In this document: positions 45,387 through 57,667 of the stretch, one piece after another | How positions within the stretch are numbered: the first letter of the stretch is position 1 | Layout of the letters: each line of letters begins with the position of its first letter | From: Hygrophila difformis | Taxonomy: Eukaryota; Streptophyta; Magnoliopsida; Lamiales; Acanthaceae | Assembly: GCA_030278955.1 (NCBI GenBank) | Contig: JAOANR010000011.1 | Location: 45,991,417 to 46,055,416 of the forward strand | Reading direction: 5' to 3' | Length of the DNA: 64,000 bases | Notes under the pieces: model-generated | Told to the model about the DNA's origin: nothing | What the model saw: the letters and a program-made list of their open reading frames with translations, nothing else | The model's database searches: none | Made by a program: the position numbers and the translations under genes

Positions 45387-45460
45387 TAGTAGGGGCATTC
45401 ATGACTCTGCACACATTACTAGGTGCTTTTGGCATCTGCTTTTCGGAGAAGCACCCCTTA

Positions 45461-46085
45461 GAGCCCGTTTGGAATGACTTCTAGGGAGGTGCTTTTGGCT
45501 TTCGCTTCTACCAAAAGCACTTCTAGTAGAAATTAGGTGTTTGTTTTGGCTTTTAAGAAACAGCAAAAACAACTATAAAAGCAAAAAAAATACTTCTGGG
45601 AGAAGCAGCCCAGAGGGTGCTTCTTCCAAACGCAAAAGCCAAAAGCACCTCGTAAAATGTGCAAAGACTTAAATACCCTCAGTACTTAATATAAATTACA
45701 CTATAAATATATCCTATTATTATATTAAGTAACACGTCCTTTTTGGTAATTACTACATTCCAAAAGCACTTTTCATATTTATTCATCCAAACATATTTTT
45801 AGAAAAAGCCGCTTTTCAAACATTCCATCCAAACACAAAAATTACATACTTTTGCTTTTGACTTCTGCTTCTGCTTCTACTTTTGGCTTCTACTTTTTTC
45901 AAAAGCCAATCCAAACGGGCCCTTACTATAGTGCTTGGGCTGCTTCTCCCAGAATCACTTTTGCAGCTTTTCGATGTGCTTTTGCTTTTTCTAAAAAGCC
46001 AAAACAAACTCTTTTTTTCTTCAAAAGTGTTTTTGGCAAAAGCAAAAGGCAAAAACATTTGAAAAAAGTCATTCCAAACAGGCTC
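45461..46085. mobile_element. Tourist-like MITE (second family) containing a nested MITE
   Basis: Inverted ends GAGCCCGTTTGGAATGACTT and AAGTCATTCCAAACAGGCTC. Inner arms CTGGGAGAAGCAGCCCA and TGGGCTGCTTCTCCCAG flank the nested copy. TTA lies on the left and TAA on the right, so the duplication is not clean. It abuts the split MITE directly, sharing the TTA. Confidence 0.75.
45615..45922 (-). mobile_element. Tourist-like MITE, copy 2, nested
   Basis: Complete copy of the family split at 35921/45457, in reverse orientation. It reads from GGGCCCGTTTGGATTGGC (minus strand, starting at 45922) to GAAGCACCC (at 45615). Confidence 0.75.
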
Positions 46086-46283
46086 TAAACGCTAGCATTT
46101 TTTTCAAAACGCAACCAATATCAATAAGGGCATTTTTTACTTTTACTTGTTTATTTTGTTCTTCGAAAATTAATTAAAAAATATTTTGAATACGATAAAA
46201 TGTTTTTTCATCATTTCCATCTAAGTTTTTTTTTTCCTTTTTCTTTTTTGTTTTTTTTTAATGTATCAACTTTATTGAGGATT

Positions 46284-46430
46284 GAGGGGATATAAATTTG
46301 ACCTAATGGTCATGTCACCTGACTTCCAACCTTATGGTTGGGGATTTGACTTCCACCCGGCCCCCCTATCCCTTCCCATTATGGGTGTTCCCACTTTATA
46401 ATTTGTGTGGTTTGAACTCCCACACACCTT
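46284..46430 (+). mobile_element. tRNA-derived SINE (family 1)
   Basis: GGGGATATAAATTTGACCTA head with A-box-like TAATGGTCATG, diverged B-box GGATTTGACTTCC, and the family 3' segment TTTATAATTTGTGTGG. Confidence 0.7.
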
Positions 46431-46523
46431 TGCCCACACATGAGTATATAATTGAGGATTGTTATTTGGTACTCTCTTTTACGGTATACTTCTTCCAACT
46501 TATCTTTTATCCATATCTATATA

Positions 46524-46783
46524 CTACCTCCATCTTGTTTTGTTTCTTACATTTGGTAATGTGCTATTAGTCACATACAGATTTTCATTTAAAGTTTTAT
46601 TATAGTTATACAAGTTAAAATATAGCCAAGTCAAAATCTTGTTAGATTCGTCTCGTGCTGTAGTTTTTAAATATCAAACTTTTAAGATTTTTACTTATAC
46701 CGAACTTAAGTTATTAATGGTTTAAAACAACATTGAACTGCGTGAAAAGTGAATCCGTAACAATTATTTTGATACAGAGGAAG
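46524..46783. mobile_element. Stowaway-like MITE
   Basis: CTACCTCCATC and GATACAGAGGAAG ends with TA on both sides. Core CTTGTTAGATTCGTCTCGTG as in 58165-58417. Confidence 0.7.
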
Positions 46784-46892
46784 TATAATACTATAGTATA
46801 TATATACACAATTATACAATTATATTTTTTTGTGGCAAGTATTGAAGACTCAATTTTTATTTTTTTAATTTTTAGCATAACTAGGTATTTTC

Positions 46893-47047
46893 AAGCCACA
46901 TTGGATTTAAGACTAATCTCTCGGGGATCTGTATGGGCAATGAAGGGCGTCTCTCCCAAAGCAATTTTTTGCATACACAACGCTCGAACCCGAGACCTTA
47001 TTTAAGTAACTAGAGTCGCAATCCACTCAAGCCAACTACTGTTGGTG
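46893..47047 (-). mobile_element. tRNA-derived SINE (family 2)
   Basis: Minus strand: ACCAACAGTAGTTGGCTTGA (A-box region), B-box CGGGTTCGAG, then TGTGTATGCAAAAAATTGCT and the family 3' part. Confidence 0.78.
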
Positions 47048-47389
47048 AAGACTCAAATCTTTAAGGTAGGTTTTGGCATATTAATTTATTTTAATTTTGT
47101 TTTTGTCCTGTTTTGTTTTCTTTTTTCTTTTCTTTTTTTTTGTGATAAGGTTTGAGTTATTACCGTCAATTTTTCATGTACTACTATTATTTTAAATTTA
47201 TGTATATATTCATTCTACATAGATAAAATTCCGATTAAAGATAAAATTCAGATTAAAAGAATGAAATAGGTATTAAGATGTTAAAACTTAATATGGTACT
47301 CCATTAAGTAACAATTTATTGTTATATTGACACATTTTACAATAATAGGAGTAAATCATAAATATGAAACTTCTTTAGAAAAGATAGTA

Positions 47390-47515
47390 TGGGTATGTTT
47401 GGGAGTCCGCGGATTCGCTAGCAGATAGCAGATTCGGAGAGAGAATTGTAAGAGGATATGCTGATTGAATCCGCTATATGCTCCTAAATATGCCGGCTTC
47501 CAAACATCCCCTATA
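47390..47515. mobile_element. Possible short MITE
   Basis: GGGTATGTTTGGGAGTCC at the left and GGCTTCCAAACATCCCC at the right form imperfect inverted ends. No clear target duplication. Confidence 0.45.
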
Positions 47516-47997
47516 TATATCTATTAATATAAATGGTATTTTTAATTAAATTCTCTATATATTTATTTAATTAATTATATCCAAATGTATGATGGATTCG
47601 TATATATCTATTTCATGTAAAGTCGAAATCCCTCATGTTAGTGATTTGCATGTGACAGATAATTAGACATTGACCTGAAGCAAATATCTCTCATTCCACG
47701 TCCCTTTTACCAGATTACCTCTTCTATCAGGCATCTTAACCCATCGATCCCTCTCTTAAATAGTATATCATTTAAATTTTATACATTTAATAAAATACCC
47801 TGCCACATAGTATAAGATAATGCATGGTGGCAACGGGAATGGGTGCAGAACCGTTCCAATGAGTTTCAAGTTCTTCAAAATTGGAGAACCGACCGTTGGA
47901 GCTGTTCTAATGTATCTACAATATATAAATACTGAAATACCTTAATTAAATTTGGTTCCTAAAGAATAAAGAAATTCTTTGAATATTTGTCACTGGG

Positions 47998-48120
47998 AAA
48001 AGGCTTGACATTGTAATCAAATTTTCTGACTTCTAACTTAAGTTGGGATTTCTGAATCCCCATCCAATTTCCTCTTCATAGCATTTATTTATTTATTTAT
48101 TTTTATAATTTGTATGAATG
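47998..48120 (+). mobile_element. tRNA-derived SINE (family 1), strongly decayed
   Basis: Recognisable only by CTGACTTCTAACTTAAGTTG, GAATCCCCATCC and a TAATTTGTATGAATGAG tail. Confidence 0.45.
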
Positions 48121-48563
48121 AGTTCTTGTTATTTAACATTCTCAAATATTAATTGGATGGAAATATATATATATATATATATATACACAAAAAAAACTTT
48201 ATCCCCGAAAAAATATTGAAAAAAAAACTATTTGTGACTATATTACAGGCTGGCACACATCACAAGAAAAAGATACTTAAATAAATGGAAGAAGAAAAGA
48301 AAAGAAAAGAAAAGAGGAGACATAAAGCAGTAAATCTGTATGTGTCATCTCTGGTGATGTTAATTCTTAATGTGACTCCATCCTTATTTTTATTTTGTTC
48401 ATATTTCGGAAAAAAAGAAGGCTTTCTTTCTTTCTTTCCTTAAAATAAAATAAATTAAAAAAGAGCAGAAGCTGGAGTCTGATTGATGTAGTAGTATGCA
48501 ATAATTAGACCACATTGCGACAAAGACTCAATCCTTTGAACCTATTCTAAATGAACACATATA

Positions 48564-48916
48564 GGGTCTGTTCTGCACGCAGAGCTGTAGCTGTGAGCTA
48601 TAGCTACAAGGTGGAGCTGGGAGCTGGAGCTGTAAGGAGCTGTGAGAGCTGTAGCTGTCAGTTCTATTTAAGGACAAATATTTATGTAGATTATTGGGTA
48701 GTAGGTTGGTTATTGGGTTAAAATTATGATTGCACAAAAATAAGCTCCTAGCTTATTTTTTTAACACTACTACAAGTAGCTTCTAAAAAGAAGCTTCCAA
48801 AAGCTCCCAAAAGCTACCAAAAGCTAGTGTGCAGAACGGGGCTTTTGTTTTGAAATAAAAGCTAAAACTACCAAAAGCTCCCAAAAGCTTCCAAAAGCTA
48901 CGTGCAGAACAGACCC
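48564..48916. mobile_element. PIF-like MITE (353 bp), AGCTGTAGCTGT-rich
   Basis: Inverted ends GGGTCTGTTCTGCACG and CGTGCAGAACAGACCC with ATA on both sides. The interior consists of AGCT-based repeats in opposite orientations (GAGCTGTAGCTG and CCAAAAGCT). Confidence 0.75.
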
Positions 48917-49705
48917 ATAATCAATCAAACCCCACTGGTGGGACAAAAATAAAAATAAAAATGTATACTACTTGCTTGAAAAGCCTGGATGAACACTTAG
49001 CTGGGTTGCTACCTACTTGCATGTCAAAATTTTACATTCAATTTGTGTTTTCAAAATTGATTTAATTAGTTTGTATTTGGATTTAGGACCGAATTTGAAT
49101 TATGATATCTCAAATTATTCAGTTTTAAGAGTCGTTTCAAATCTGTTACAATTATGATGTAATTTAAACAAATATAAGATGGATTCCAAATCTGCTCTTA
49201 AATTTCCTCATGAATAATCCAAACATAGAAAATGATTTGTTACTATTCATTTCAAATGACTTCCTAAATCCATCAATCCAAATGAATTCTAGAAATCATT
49301 TGATTTTTGAGTCATGATAAAAGATGGCAAAAAAAACCTACATGATTAATATAGATATGTGCAGTTATCAAGTGAAGCATGAGCGAGTTTTAAGTTGGAT
49401 TTTTTGATTTTGTGTCGCACATTGGGGATCATATCTAGGTTTCATTCCATTCTAACAATCGAGTATTACAGTATTTTCTCTTATTATACACTTAAATTTT
49501 TTTTATATCTTAGAATGTTTTTTTTTTTGGTAAACATATCATAGAATGTTTTATTATACGAAGTATATGTTTTATATTAATAAATACTTTTCTAAGGACA
49601 TTTGGGGTTGTGTTTGGCTTGAAAAATCAATACAAAAAAATATTCAATTCTATATACCAAATTGCTACATTGGGTACTCGATTTTTCATTGTTTATTTTT
49701 TTTTT

Positions 49706-51176
49706 AATTTATTTTTTTGCTTAACAGTCTGTACAGGCTAGCACTACAAGAAAAATAAAAAATACCGACCGAAATCACCGACCAACAGGTTGCGGGTCGG
49801 ATTGACCGACCGCAACACCGACCGCACCTGGTGGTCGGTAAAAAAGAGCCGTTACTGGGGCCCGACTTTTAAGGCAACCACTGCGCCGACCAACATTATT
49901 GCGGTCGGTATTACCGAAATACCGACCGCAAATGCGGTCGGTAATTTTTTTCAATTTTGTTTTTAATTTTAATTATTTTTTTAAAAAAATATAATCTACC
50001 GACCGCATTACCGATCTCAAATTGCGGTCGGTAATTTTTTTTTTCAATTTTTTTAATTTTAATTGTTTTTTTTAAAATATAATCTACCGACCGCATTACC
50101 GACCGAATTTGAGGTCTCTAAAGGTTTTTCCATTTATTTTATATTTTTATAAAATATTTCTTTTATTATTTTTAATATTTAATTATTTATTTATTTTATA
50201 ATTTAATTATTCATTAAATAATATAAAGGAAATTTTTTATTTAATTATAGATATAGATATAATTATAATTTTGATTTCATTTCTTAAATTTAATTAGTGA
50301 TTTGATTCATTTTACCCATTTAATTTTATATTTTATTTAATTAATGAATTATTTTATTATTTGTTTAATTAATATATCAGTTTTTATTTTATTTTTTTTG
50401 TTATTAATTTATGCATTTATAGTTACATATATTATATATATAACCCAATGCATATTATAACATGAAAGTTTGTGCGTCCGAGTGGCACACACCCGTGTGA
50501 GAAGTCATGGGGAGTAGGGTTCAAATCCCCTCTTCAGCATTTGGGGAATACTTGTGGAGGATTTATTATATATGACACATGGCGAGTTTCCATTGGTAAT
50601 GTGAATGATTGGCAAAGGTGGTTAGAGTTGAGGATGGTGATGGTGAGGTGGGCGGTTCGAGCCCTCCTGAGAACATTTTTTCCATAAGATAGAATTACCG
50701 ACCGCAATTTGCGGTCGGTAATTTGGTCGGTAAATTTCTTCGGGACCTTTTGGGACCATTTCTTCGGGACCTTTTGGGACTATATAGTACCGACCGCATT
50801 TGCGGTCGGTAATTCGGTCGGAAAATTTACCGACCACCGTGCGGTCGGTAATGCGGTCGGCAAAGTCCCGACGGCAAATTTTATTGGTCGGGGGAAAAAT
50901 ACCTACCAAGATATTACCGACCGACACTTGCGGTCGGTGGTGCGGTCGGTAAGTCCCGAAACGACCCGCATCCTGGGGGTTACTGACCGCATGTGCGGTC
51001 GGTAAACGCAATTTTTCTTGTAGTGTAGGAAATCGGTAGTGAGAGCTCATGCCACACAAATTACAAATGAACAAATGGGAGGGATAGGGGGTCGGGTGGG
51101 GAATCGAACTCTCAACCTAAAGGTTGGAAGTCATGGGACTTGATCATTAGGCCAAGTTATCATCCCCTATATTTGG
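49706..51176 (-). mobile_element. tRNA-derived SINE (family 1) split by a CACTA element
   Basis: 5' part on the minus strand from 51176 (GGGATGATAACTTGGCCTAA, B-box GTTCGATTCCCCACC) to 51026. The 3' part resumes at 49741 (CTAGCCTGTACAGACTGTT) and ends in a T-rich run on the plus strand. Removing 49742-51025 and one TAG restores the family sequence. Confidence 0.82.
49742..51025. mobile_element. Non-autonomous CACTA transposon (1284 bp)
   Basis: Starts CACTACAAGAAAAA and ends TTTTTCTTGTAGTG, with the 3-bp duplication TAG (49739-49741 and 51026-51028). Both ends are packed with the subterminal motif ACCGACCGC/GCGGTCGGT. No transposase. The interior holds tRNA-like segments (TGCGTCCGAGTGG with GGGTTCAAATCC at 50471-50535; GGTTCGAGCCC near 50655) that look like captured SINE pieces. 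Confidence 0.93.
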
Positions 51177-51874
51177 TAGTCAATTAAGATTTTGTTAATT
51201 TTTTTTAAAAAAGTTGGTGGATTTATAAAATCAATAGACTTAACGTAGAGTTGACAAAGTTTGTACCAACTTCATGTAGAGTTTGCCTTACTTTGACTTT
51301 GTATAGAATCTATTAAAAAAAAAATCCTTTGATTGTTTGAAGAGATTTTATATAATTATTTTTTTAGAGAATTCATTAAAATCTATAGAGTCTTGTAGTT
51401 TATAGATTTTTGAATACCAGGAAATTTTTAAAGACTTTAAAATTTGTATTGAATATCTCAAGATTTTTAAAGACTTTTAAAATCTATATTTTTGGTGAAT
51501 CCTTTTAAAATCTATATTGAATACCTTAAAGGTTTTAAATACTTTTTAAAATTGAGATTAAATATACTCAAACTTTGAAAGTGCAAAAAAATTCTATATA
51601 GTTTAGATTGAATACAACCCCCTAAATACTTGAATTAAACGTGAGTTCAATCCGATTACATCACACTTGATTGATCTTATTGAATAAATTTTATTAGCTC
51701 CTTATCGGTAAAAAATAGTAATACCAAATAGAGGCTAATAAAACCCCGATAAGACGTAACAAGCAGGCCTTACTCTTCATTTTATATATAGGAGAAAAAC
51801 TAAAATTTAAAAAGTATACTAGTTCATAAGAGTTTAATTTGAGGGAAAAAAAAGTCAAAATAAAAAACATGAAA

Positions 51875-52003
51875 GAGGGCATTCAAATATGAACGCAAAT
51901 AATCAGATTTGCAACACCATTTTTTAAGTAATTAAACTGATATTTGCGTTTTGAAAACACAATAATCAGATAATCACTTTTATTGCAGCTTATCCAAACA
52001 CCC
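51875..52003. mobile_element. Short MITE related to the element at 37137-40155
   Basis: Left end GAGGGCATTCAAATATG. Right end ATAATCAGATAATCAC followed by GCTTATCCAAACACCC. Shares GCGTTTTGAAAAC with the larger element. No clear target duplication. Confidence 0.55.
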
Positions 52004-52989
52004 TATAAACATAATGCTTGCGCTTTCTCATGTCGATAAGTGTACTTTGGATGCTTTATGAAGAGTAATACTTCTATTACATTGTTACGGTCTCATAAAA
52101 TCTCATCTTAATTAAGGTCATTCTAAAAGGAAAAAAACAAATAACAATAAAAAAATCTCATCTTAAGTTAATTACTGTATATTTCTATTTAGCCTTCTCG
52201 GATTAAACAATAATTAGTTTTGTTGAAACTATTGTGGCATCCCAATACATCGAAATAATTGAGACGAAATAAGATAATGATAAAAGTGGAAAAGGAACAA
52301 ACAAACGTGCCAATCCTAAAAATCCACCAATTATGTTCACAGAGAAAGTACTTTTAGCTACTAATTAATAGATGTAAATATAGAAAATATAGTATAAATT
52401 TTATAAAGAATAGATGTTAAAATATGATAATCTAATCTAGCTGCTTGATTGCCTTATTTTGGGACTGATTAAACCTTAGTTATGGGACTTGAATTAGTGT
52501 AGTTGCCCAGAACGTCCTCAATCATAATAGTTCTCAAGTATTTTATTTTATCACACGATTTTATTTTATTCCTAAAAGTATTTTACTTTATGTGATTTGA
52601 ACTAAATGTGGGATCGGATCTCTTGAATCATACTTTTATAAATGTGATTTGTTCAAAGTATTTTTGAGCTCATGGAGTACTCATGCTTATTAGATAATTT
52701 GTTTTCCTGGCTTACTAAGATTATGAAAAATACATTAATTATTTCTTCTTATAGTCAAACCTACTATTAATTATAATATACATCGAAGACTAAAAAAAAA
52801 AAAAAAGTGAAACAAGCTGCTCATATTAACCAGTTACATTTTTTTTTTCTCTTGATAGTTATTATCCTATAAAAACTGTAAAGTTAATCAAATAGGTCAC
52901 ATTCGTGATTGAAATGGGGATAAAACCACATTGATACATAACTTGTCATTAAGTCAGATTAGTCGACCTAATAAGTTGAACGCTGATGA

Positions 52990-53230
52990 TTGATCCTCAA
53001 CCAGACTTATGGGCGGTGTTCGGATGAACAAAATGTCCAAAGTTGCGAATCTAGCGGTGTTTATGATTATTGAGATCAATGAAAAGAAGGGCTCTACCGC
53101 AACAAAGGAAGCGAGTGAGGGCTTTATCCTAAAAGGGAAAGCAAAGCCCGAGCGGATCGACCCTTGTTTCTATATATAAATAAAGCTTCTAGCTGGCACG
53201 AAAGACTATCTACTAGGGGTCTTCCTTCTA
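52990..53230. other. Segment of different composition, possibly organelle-derived
   Basis: GC-richer than its flanks, with phrases such as GAAGCGAGTGAGGGCTTTAT and AAAGCCCGAGCGGATCGACC that resemble plant mitochondrial intergenic DNA. No gene inside. The origin is a guess from style only. Confidence 0.25.
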
Positions 53231-53570
53231 TTTCCTTAAAAAAAAGAAAAGAAAAGAAAAACAAAACAAACCGCTACTATAGAAAAATTGATGTAAATCT
53301 TAAAATCTAAATAAAAACCCACCAAAATATTCGAAAAGCTAAAATGAAGAGAATAACGAAGCATAAAAACCATAAAATGAATGATAAAAGCAAAGCTTTA
53401 GAAGATTCAAATGACCAAAAAAAGGGTACAACCATCAACCATGTGTGCTCCTCTAACCAACATATATTGTTAAAGAATCTTCTCACCTTTAAGATGGCTC
53501 CACTTCACAACCTCCATAAGCAAAAAAAAAAAAAAAAAAAATGCACCCCACCCCCATGTGTAAATTAGGT

Positions 53571-53598
<28 letters not shown>
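53571..53598. repeat. Poly-C tract (28 bp)
   Basis: 28 uninterrupted C after an A tract (53522-53540) and a CCCCACCCCC segment. Confidence 0.95.
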
Positions 53599-53601
<3 letters not shown>

Positions 53602-56600
53602 TATATTCAGTCATTGTTTGATGCCCCTTTCCCATTTTGCTTTTGTCCTTGCCATTGTTTCTTCCAATTTCTACCTTTTGCTTAGTAAATTCATATATGG
53701 ATAGTTACACACTCTAGTTATATGCAATTTTATTTTTACTTACAAAATTGCATATTAATCGATCGACACATCATATATATGTATATACTTCATCAATGAT
53801 CTTTGTTAATTAATTTTCTATCTTGTACATATTTCTAATAATGGAAGCCCCACACACACACATACTATATGATATAAAAATATAAATATGTGAATAAAAA
53901 GAAAAGTGGGGAGGGCATGAGATATATGGTGAGTGAGTGCTTGGCCACAATAAGGAGAAAATATATATAGGGTTTTCTCCGTGGGGTTTTCCTTCTCGTG
54001 TTTGTTTCCTACATATGTCACATAAACATCTATTGATCCATCCATTTCCAATAGGGAAGTTTCGGACCAACCTCAAGTGCAGTGTGCATGCATGTTACCC
54101 CTCTTCTCCTGCCCATATTTATATCATAATTATTTGTCTTTGTTCCTTAGTGCAATTTTGATCCACAATTGACCACTCTTGTATGTTATATATAATGGAT
54201 ATTCATCCATCCCTAACTCTACATGCATCTCAATTCGATCTCATCTATTTTCCTATTTAATTTCATTCCCTTCTATTAATTAATATAGTAATAAAAAAAT
54301 TTTGAACAAGAATAACCAAAACCCATCTTGCCACTTTTCCATAATTGCTCTATCTTTTGAGATCATGCTTAATTTCTTTAGTAAATGTAAGTAATATATA
54401 TGTTCACTTAATTAATTGACCATTCATTTGTATCTTTCATTAATTTATAGTGTTGCACTTGTACGTTTATTGTACTTTTACAATAGTAGTAACATTCATG
54501 CATTTAATTGATCCTAATCTAAAATTGTATTAGTATTTAAAAGTGCTTAAGTTTTTTCTATTTCTTTATTTTTATTTGTCACACTTCATCTTTTTTACTT
54601 TCACTTATTCCAAGTTATTCTTATTTAGACTTAAAGAATAATTCTTTAATCATACTATACATATTGCAGTAGAAGGTATGAAAAAATAGCTTAAAAGTCA
54701 ATAGTAGGATTTTTTTTTTTTTAATTGGATGTCCCCGAAGGGACAATAGTAGGATTAATGGAGTAATAATATCTTAAAAAACCCTTATTAAAATAAAGCA
54801 AGAGCAAATATTCTCAAACGTTTAGCAAAAAAAATATTCTCACACACACATACATATGTATGTATAAATGTATGTATATACATAAAGGAGATGTATATTT
54901 AATAAAATACTGTAGTTAAATTGTAGTGGTGGTATAAAAGCAAATTCAAGAAGCTTCGTTCATGCAAAAAGGCATGATAAGCTAAGTTCATGTCTTTACA
55001 TCTTTTATACTCTTCAGTGTATTTTTTTGTGGAAATACAGTACAACTCTACAAGTACACCAATAATAAATTCCCTTTTAACAAGAAAAAAAAAGCTTTAT
55101 TATAGTATACTGCGTATATATTATTTCCAGCTGCTTGATTGATTTGCATAGCCTGTAAAATGCTGATACTTTCTCCTTTAATTTTTTTTTTCTGGTTGAT
55201 AATTTTTGGTTTTGGAAAAAAAAAAAAGCAATGTAATATGCGTGTGGTTTGTGTATATAAAAGCTCACTTAAATGCACATTTATGCCGTACCTCTCATAC
55301 TCATATCTGACAGTCTTTTATGGCGTCCGATAAAGTTGGGGACCTAATATTGAAAATGATGTTCTGATAATAAGTATACTTCAAATTTAATATACTATGT
55401 ATATATAAAATAAATAAAATGTATACTGTATTATATACTCATATGTATGTGTGGTAGAAGAACTACTAGTGTTTAACTATTATTGCATTATTATTATGTG
55501 CTACAATATTTGGCTTTTGTTACTCTGTAGGAGCCAGCTATCCACAGTATAGATGGTCCATTCCATAACACTTGCAGATGACTGCTGATCACTTCCAAGT
55601 TTCTGATAGTGAAAAATGATCCTCTTCTTTCCACAATTTTATAGTTTTTTATTTTTAAAAAAAGTTATAAAATGAATTAGATGTGTGTGTGTGTGTGAGT
55701 AATTTGAATTTATTAATTAGTATCTTAGATATTGAATGGGAGTTGGAGTAAAAGACCTATGGGCTTTACATATGGCTGAAATGATGCTTCCACTATAAGT
55801 TCATGCATCAAAGAAGAAAAGGAGGATGCCAAAATTAATATAATAAATCTACTAATATATACTACTTATGATCGATAATTATTAGTATTAGCAGAATCTT
55901 AAGGGGGAAAAAAAAGATTATGAGTGCATTTGGTATTTTGTTTTCTAGCAATTAATTGCATGTTCAAGACTGAATGAACCAATAACATGTGTCCCATTAA
56001 CATTGATGAAAAAAAGATTTAGTTATTTGTTTTAATATAGGTATTCTATTTTTATTTTTTGTTTTATAGTAGTATTTCACATGGTATAGAAGGGTGTGTA
56101 GAAGGAATTAAACAAATGAAAAGAATTTATTTTTCATATTTTGAGCTATTTTATTTTTGGTAATTATTTGATTGATTTTGTCTTAACATATCTTAGGATG
56201 GTTGGCATGTGTTAGATGCCACATTTTCCACCTAATCACATGCTCCCCACAAGGATTATAATAATTTCCTTAAGTACTTTTCTTAATTGTGTAGGTTTTG
56301 GGGTTTTTTTTGTAAGTCTAATTGATTCTTTACTCTTGGCCAATAGCAAGTGCTGATTTGTTTTTATATTCTAATTATATTTTACACCTACTACTTGAAC
56401 CCAATGTTTGTATAATTTTTTAAATGGTTATTTAATGGAAAAAAGTCCCCAACACTTAGGTAGTTATGATTTGTTAAGTAGTTGAATGAGCTGCCCATCT
56501 TGTGATTAACTTTGGAATTTAACATCACATAAAGTGCTAATAATAATAAAAGAAAACAAAAAAGAATCATCAATTGCATTTCTTTCATCAAATTGAATGA

Positions 56601-57667
56601 CCATAATTCAAAAATAAAAATAAAAATTTCCTCATTTAGTAATGATGGGAGTTGGGCTTTAATAAAAATTTGGGAGATAATTTGGGCTTGGATTAAATTT
56701 ATTATTGGCCCACCAGTGATATTTGGTTAATTATTTCTTTCCTAGTGAGGAAAAAAGCAAGATTTTCTCTTCATTCTAAGATCTTTAAAAGTTACACTAT
56801 TAATTTTTTTGTTTCGTTATTGTATTTTATGTATATAAATATATTGTAATGCAGTCCACATGTAGGCTGTAGCGCTTTGTGCCCTTCTTTTAAACATTCT
56901 TTTTTCAAGTCGTAATGCGTTGTACCTTCTTGTACACTTTTCACTTGCAAATTATATTCCCATCATTACAATGCACTTTGGTAGATTCGAAAGTCAAATA
57001 GGTAATATTCTTACAACAATATAGGGCCTTTAAAGAGTTGATTTTTTATTTGCCCCACTGGAAATAGAGCTTTCGAACATTGAATTTCTTTTAACACTTG
57101 ATGGCGGCCGTGGTGGGTCTTTACATAATACTACATTCTCCTTGAAGTGATGATTGTCTGGATTTATGGAACACATCAAAGAACACAATTTATATTGGGC
57201 TCCTGCATGAAGCCCAATTATGGGCCCAAAAAAAGTCCGATGTAGTTCGAACTTTTATGGGCTTTAAAACTGCACTTGGCCCATGTGAGAAAGAAAATAT
57301 ATTTATACTGAGCACGCTTGCAAATTGCAACTGACTATTATAATAGAATTTCAACTGATTATATATACAAGAGACAAGTTAAAATTAAGAAAAAAAAAAT
57401 ATGTTTACCAAAGAAAAAGAATTTAAAAAAAAAAAGTGTGTATAAAAAATCAAGATAAGAATATTGCTAGAGGCAAACTAGGGGATTATGTCCAAAGTTA
57501 TTTGTGATAGAGAGAACCATTCATTAGGATTGTTTCTTTAGCGTGCTACATATATAATTTCTGTAATAATCTGATTAGGTTGGAAATGGTAATAATTTAC
57601 TTTCACCAATCACCTCTATAAATTTTTAATTAATTCATCAGTATATATCCGCTTAATTATAACAATC

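Larger units (their letters stand above)
35921..45457 (+). mobile_element. Tourist-like MITE (copy 1) split by a 9-kb Helitron-derived insertion
   Basis: Left part 35921-36160 starts AGGGCCCGTTTGGATTGGC. The right part, about 45287-45457, ends GGAGAAGCACCCC. TTA flanks both sides (35918-35920 and 45458-45460). A complete copy of the same family, in opposite orientation, lies at 45615-45922 and shows what the unbroken element looks like. GGGCCCGTTTGG-type termini with TTA duplications are typical of PIF/Harbinger (Tourist) MITEs. Confidence 0.75.
51177..57667. other. Long intergenic region
   Basis: No gene recognised. Contains one MITE fragment (51875-52003), a segment of unlike composition (52990-53230), a poly-A/poly-C pair (53522-53598), short (CA)n and (TA)n tracts and AT-rich DNA. 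GGGCCC and TGGGCC motifs at 57180-57290 could belong to a promoter, but no gene follows visibly. Confidence 0.5.

Noticed and set aside
53810..54161. Short open frames near 54 kb on both strands
   Set aside because: Mutually overlapping on both strands without domain. The CAC/ATA-rich sequence explains their lack of stops.
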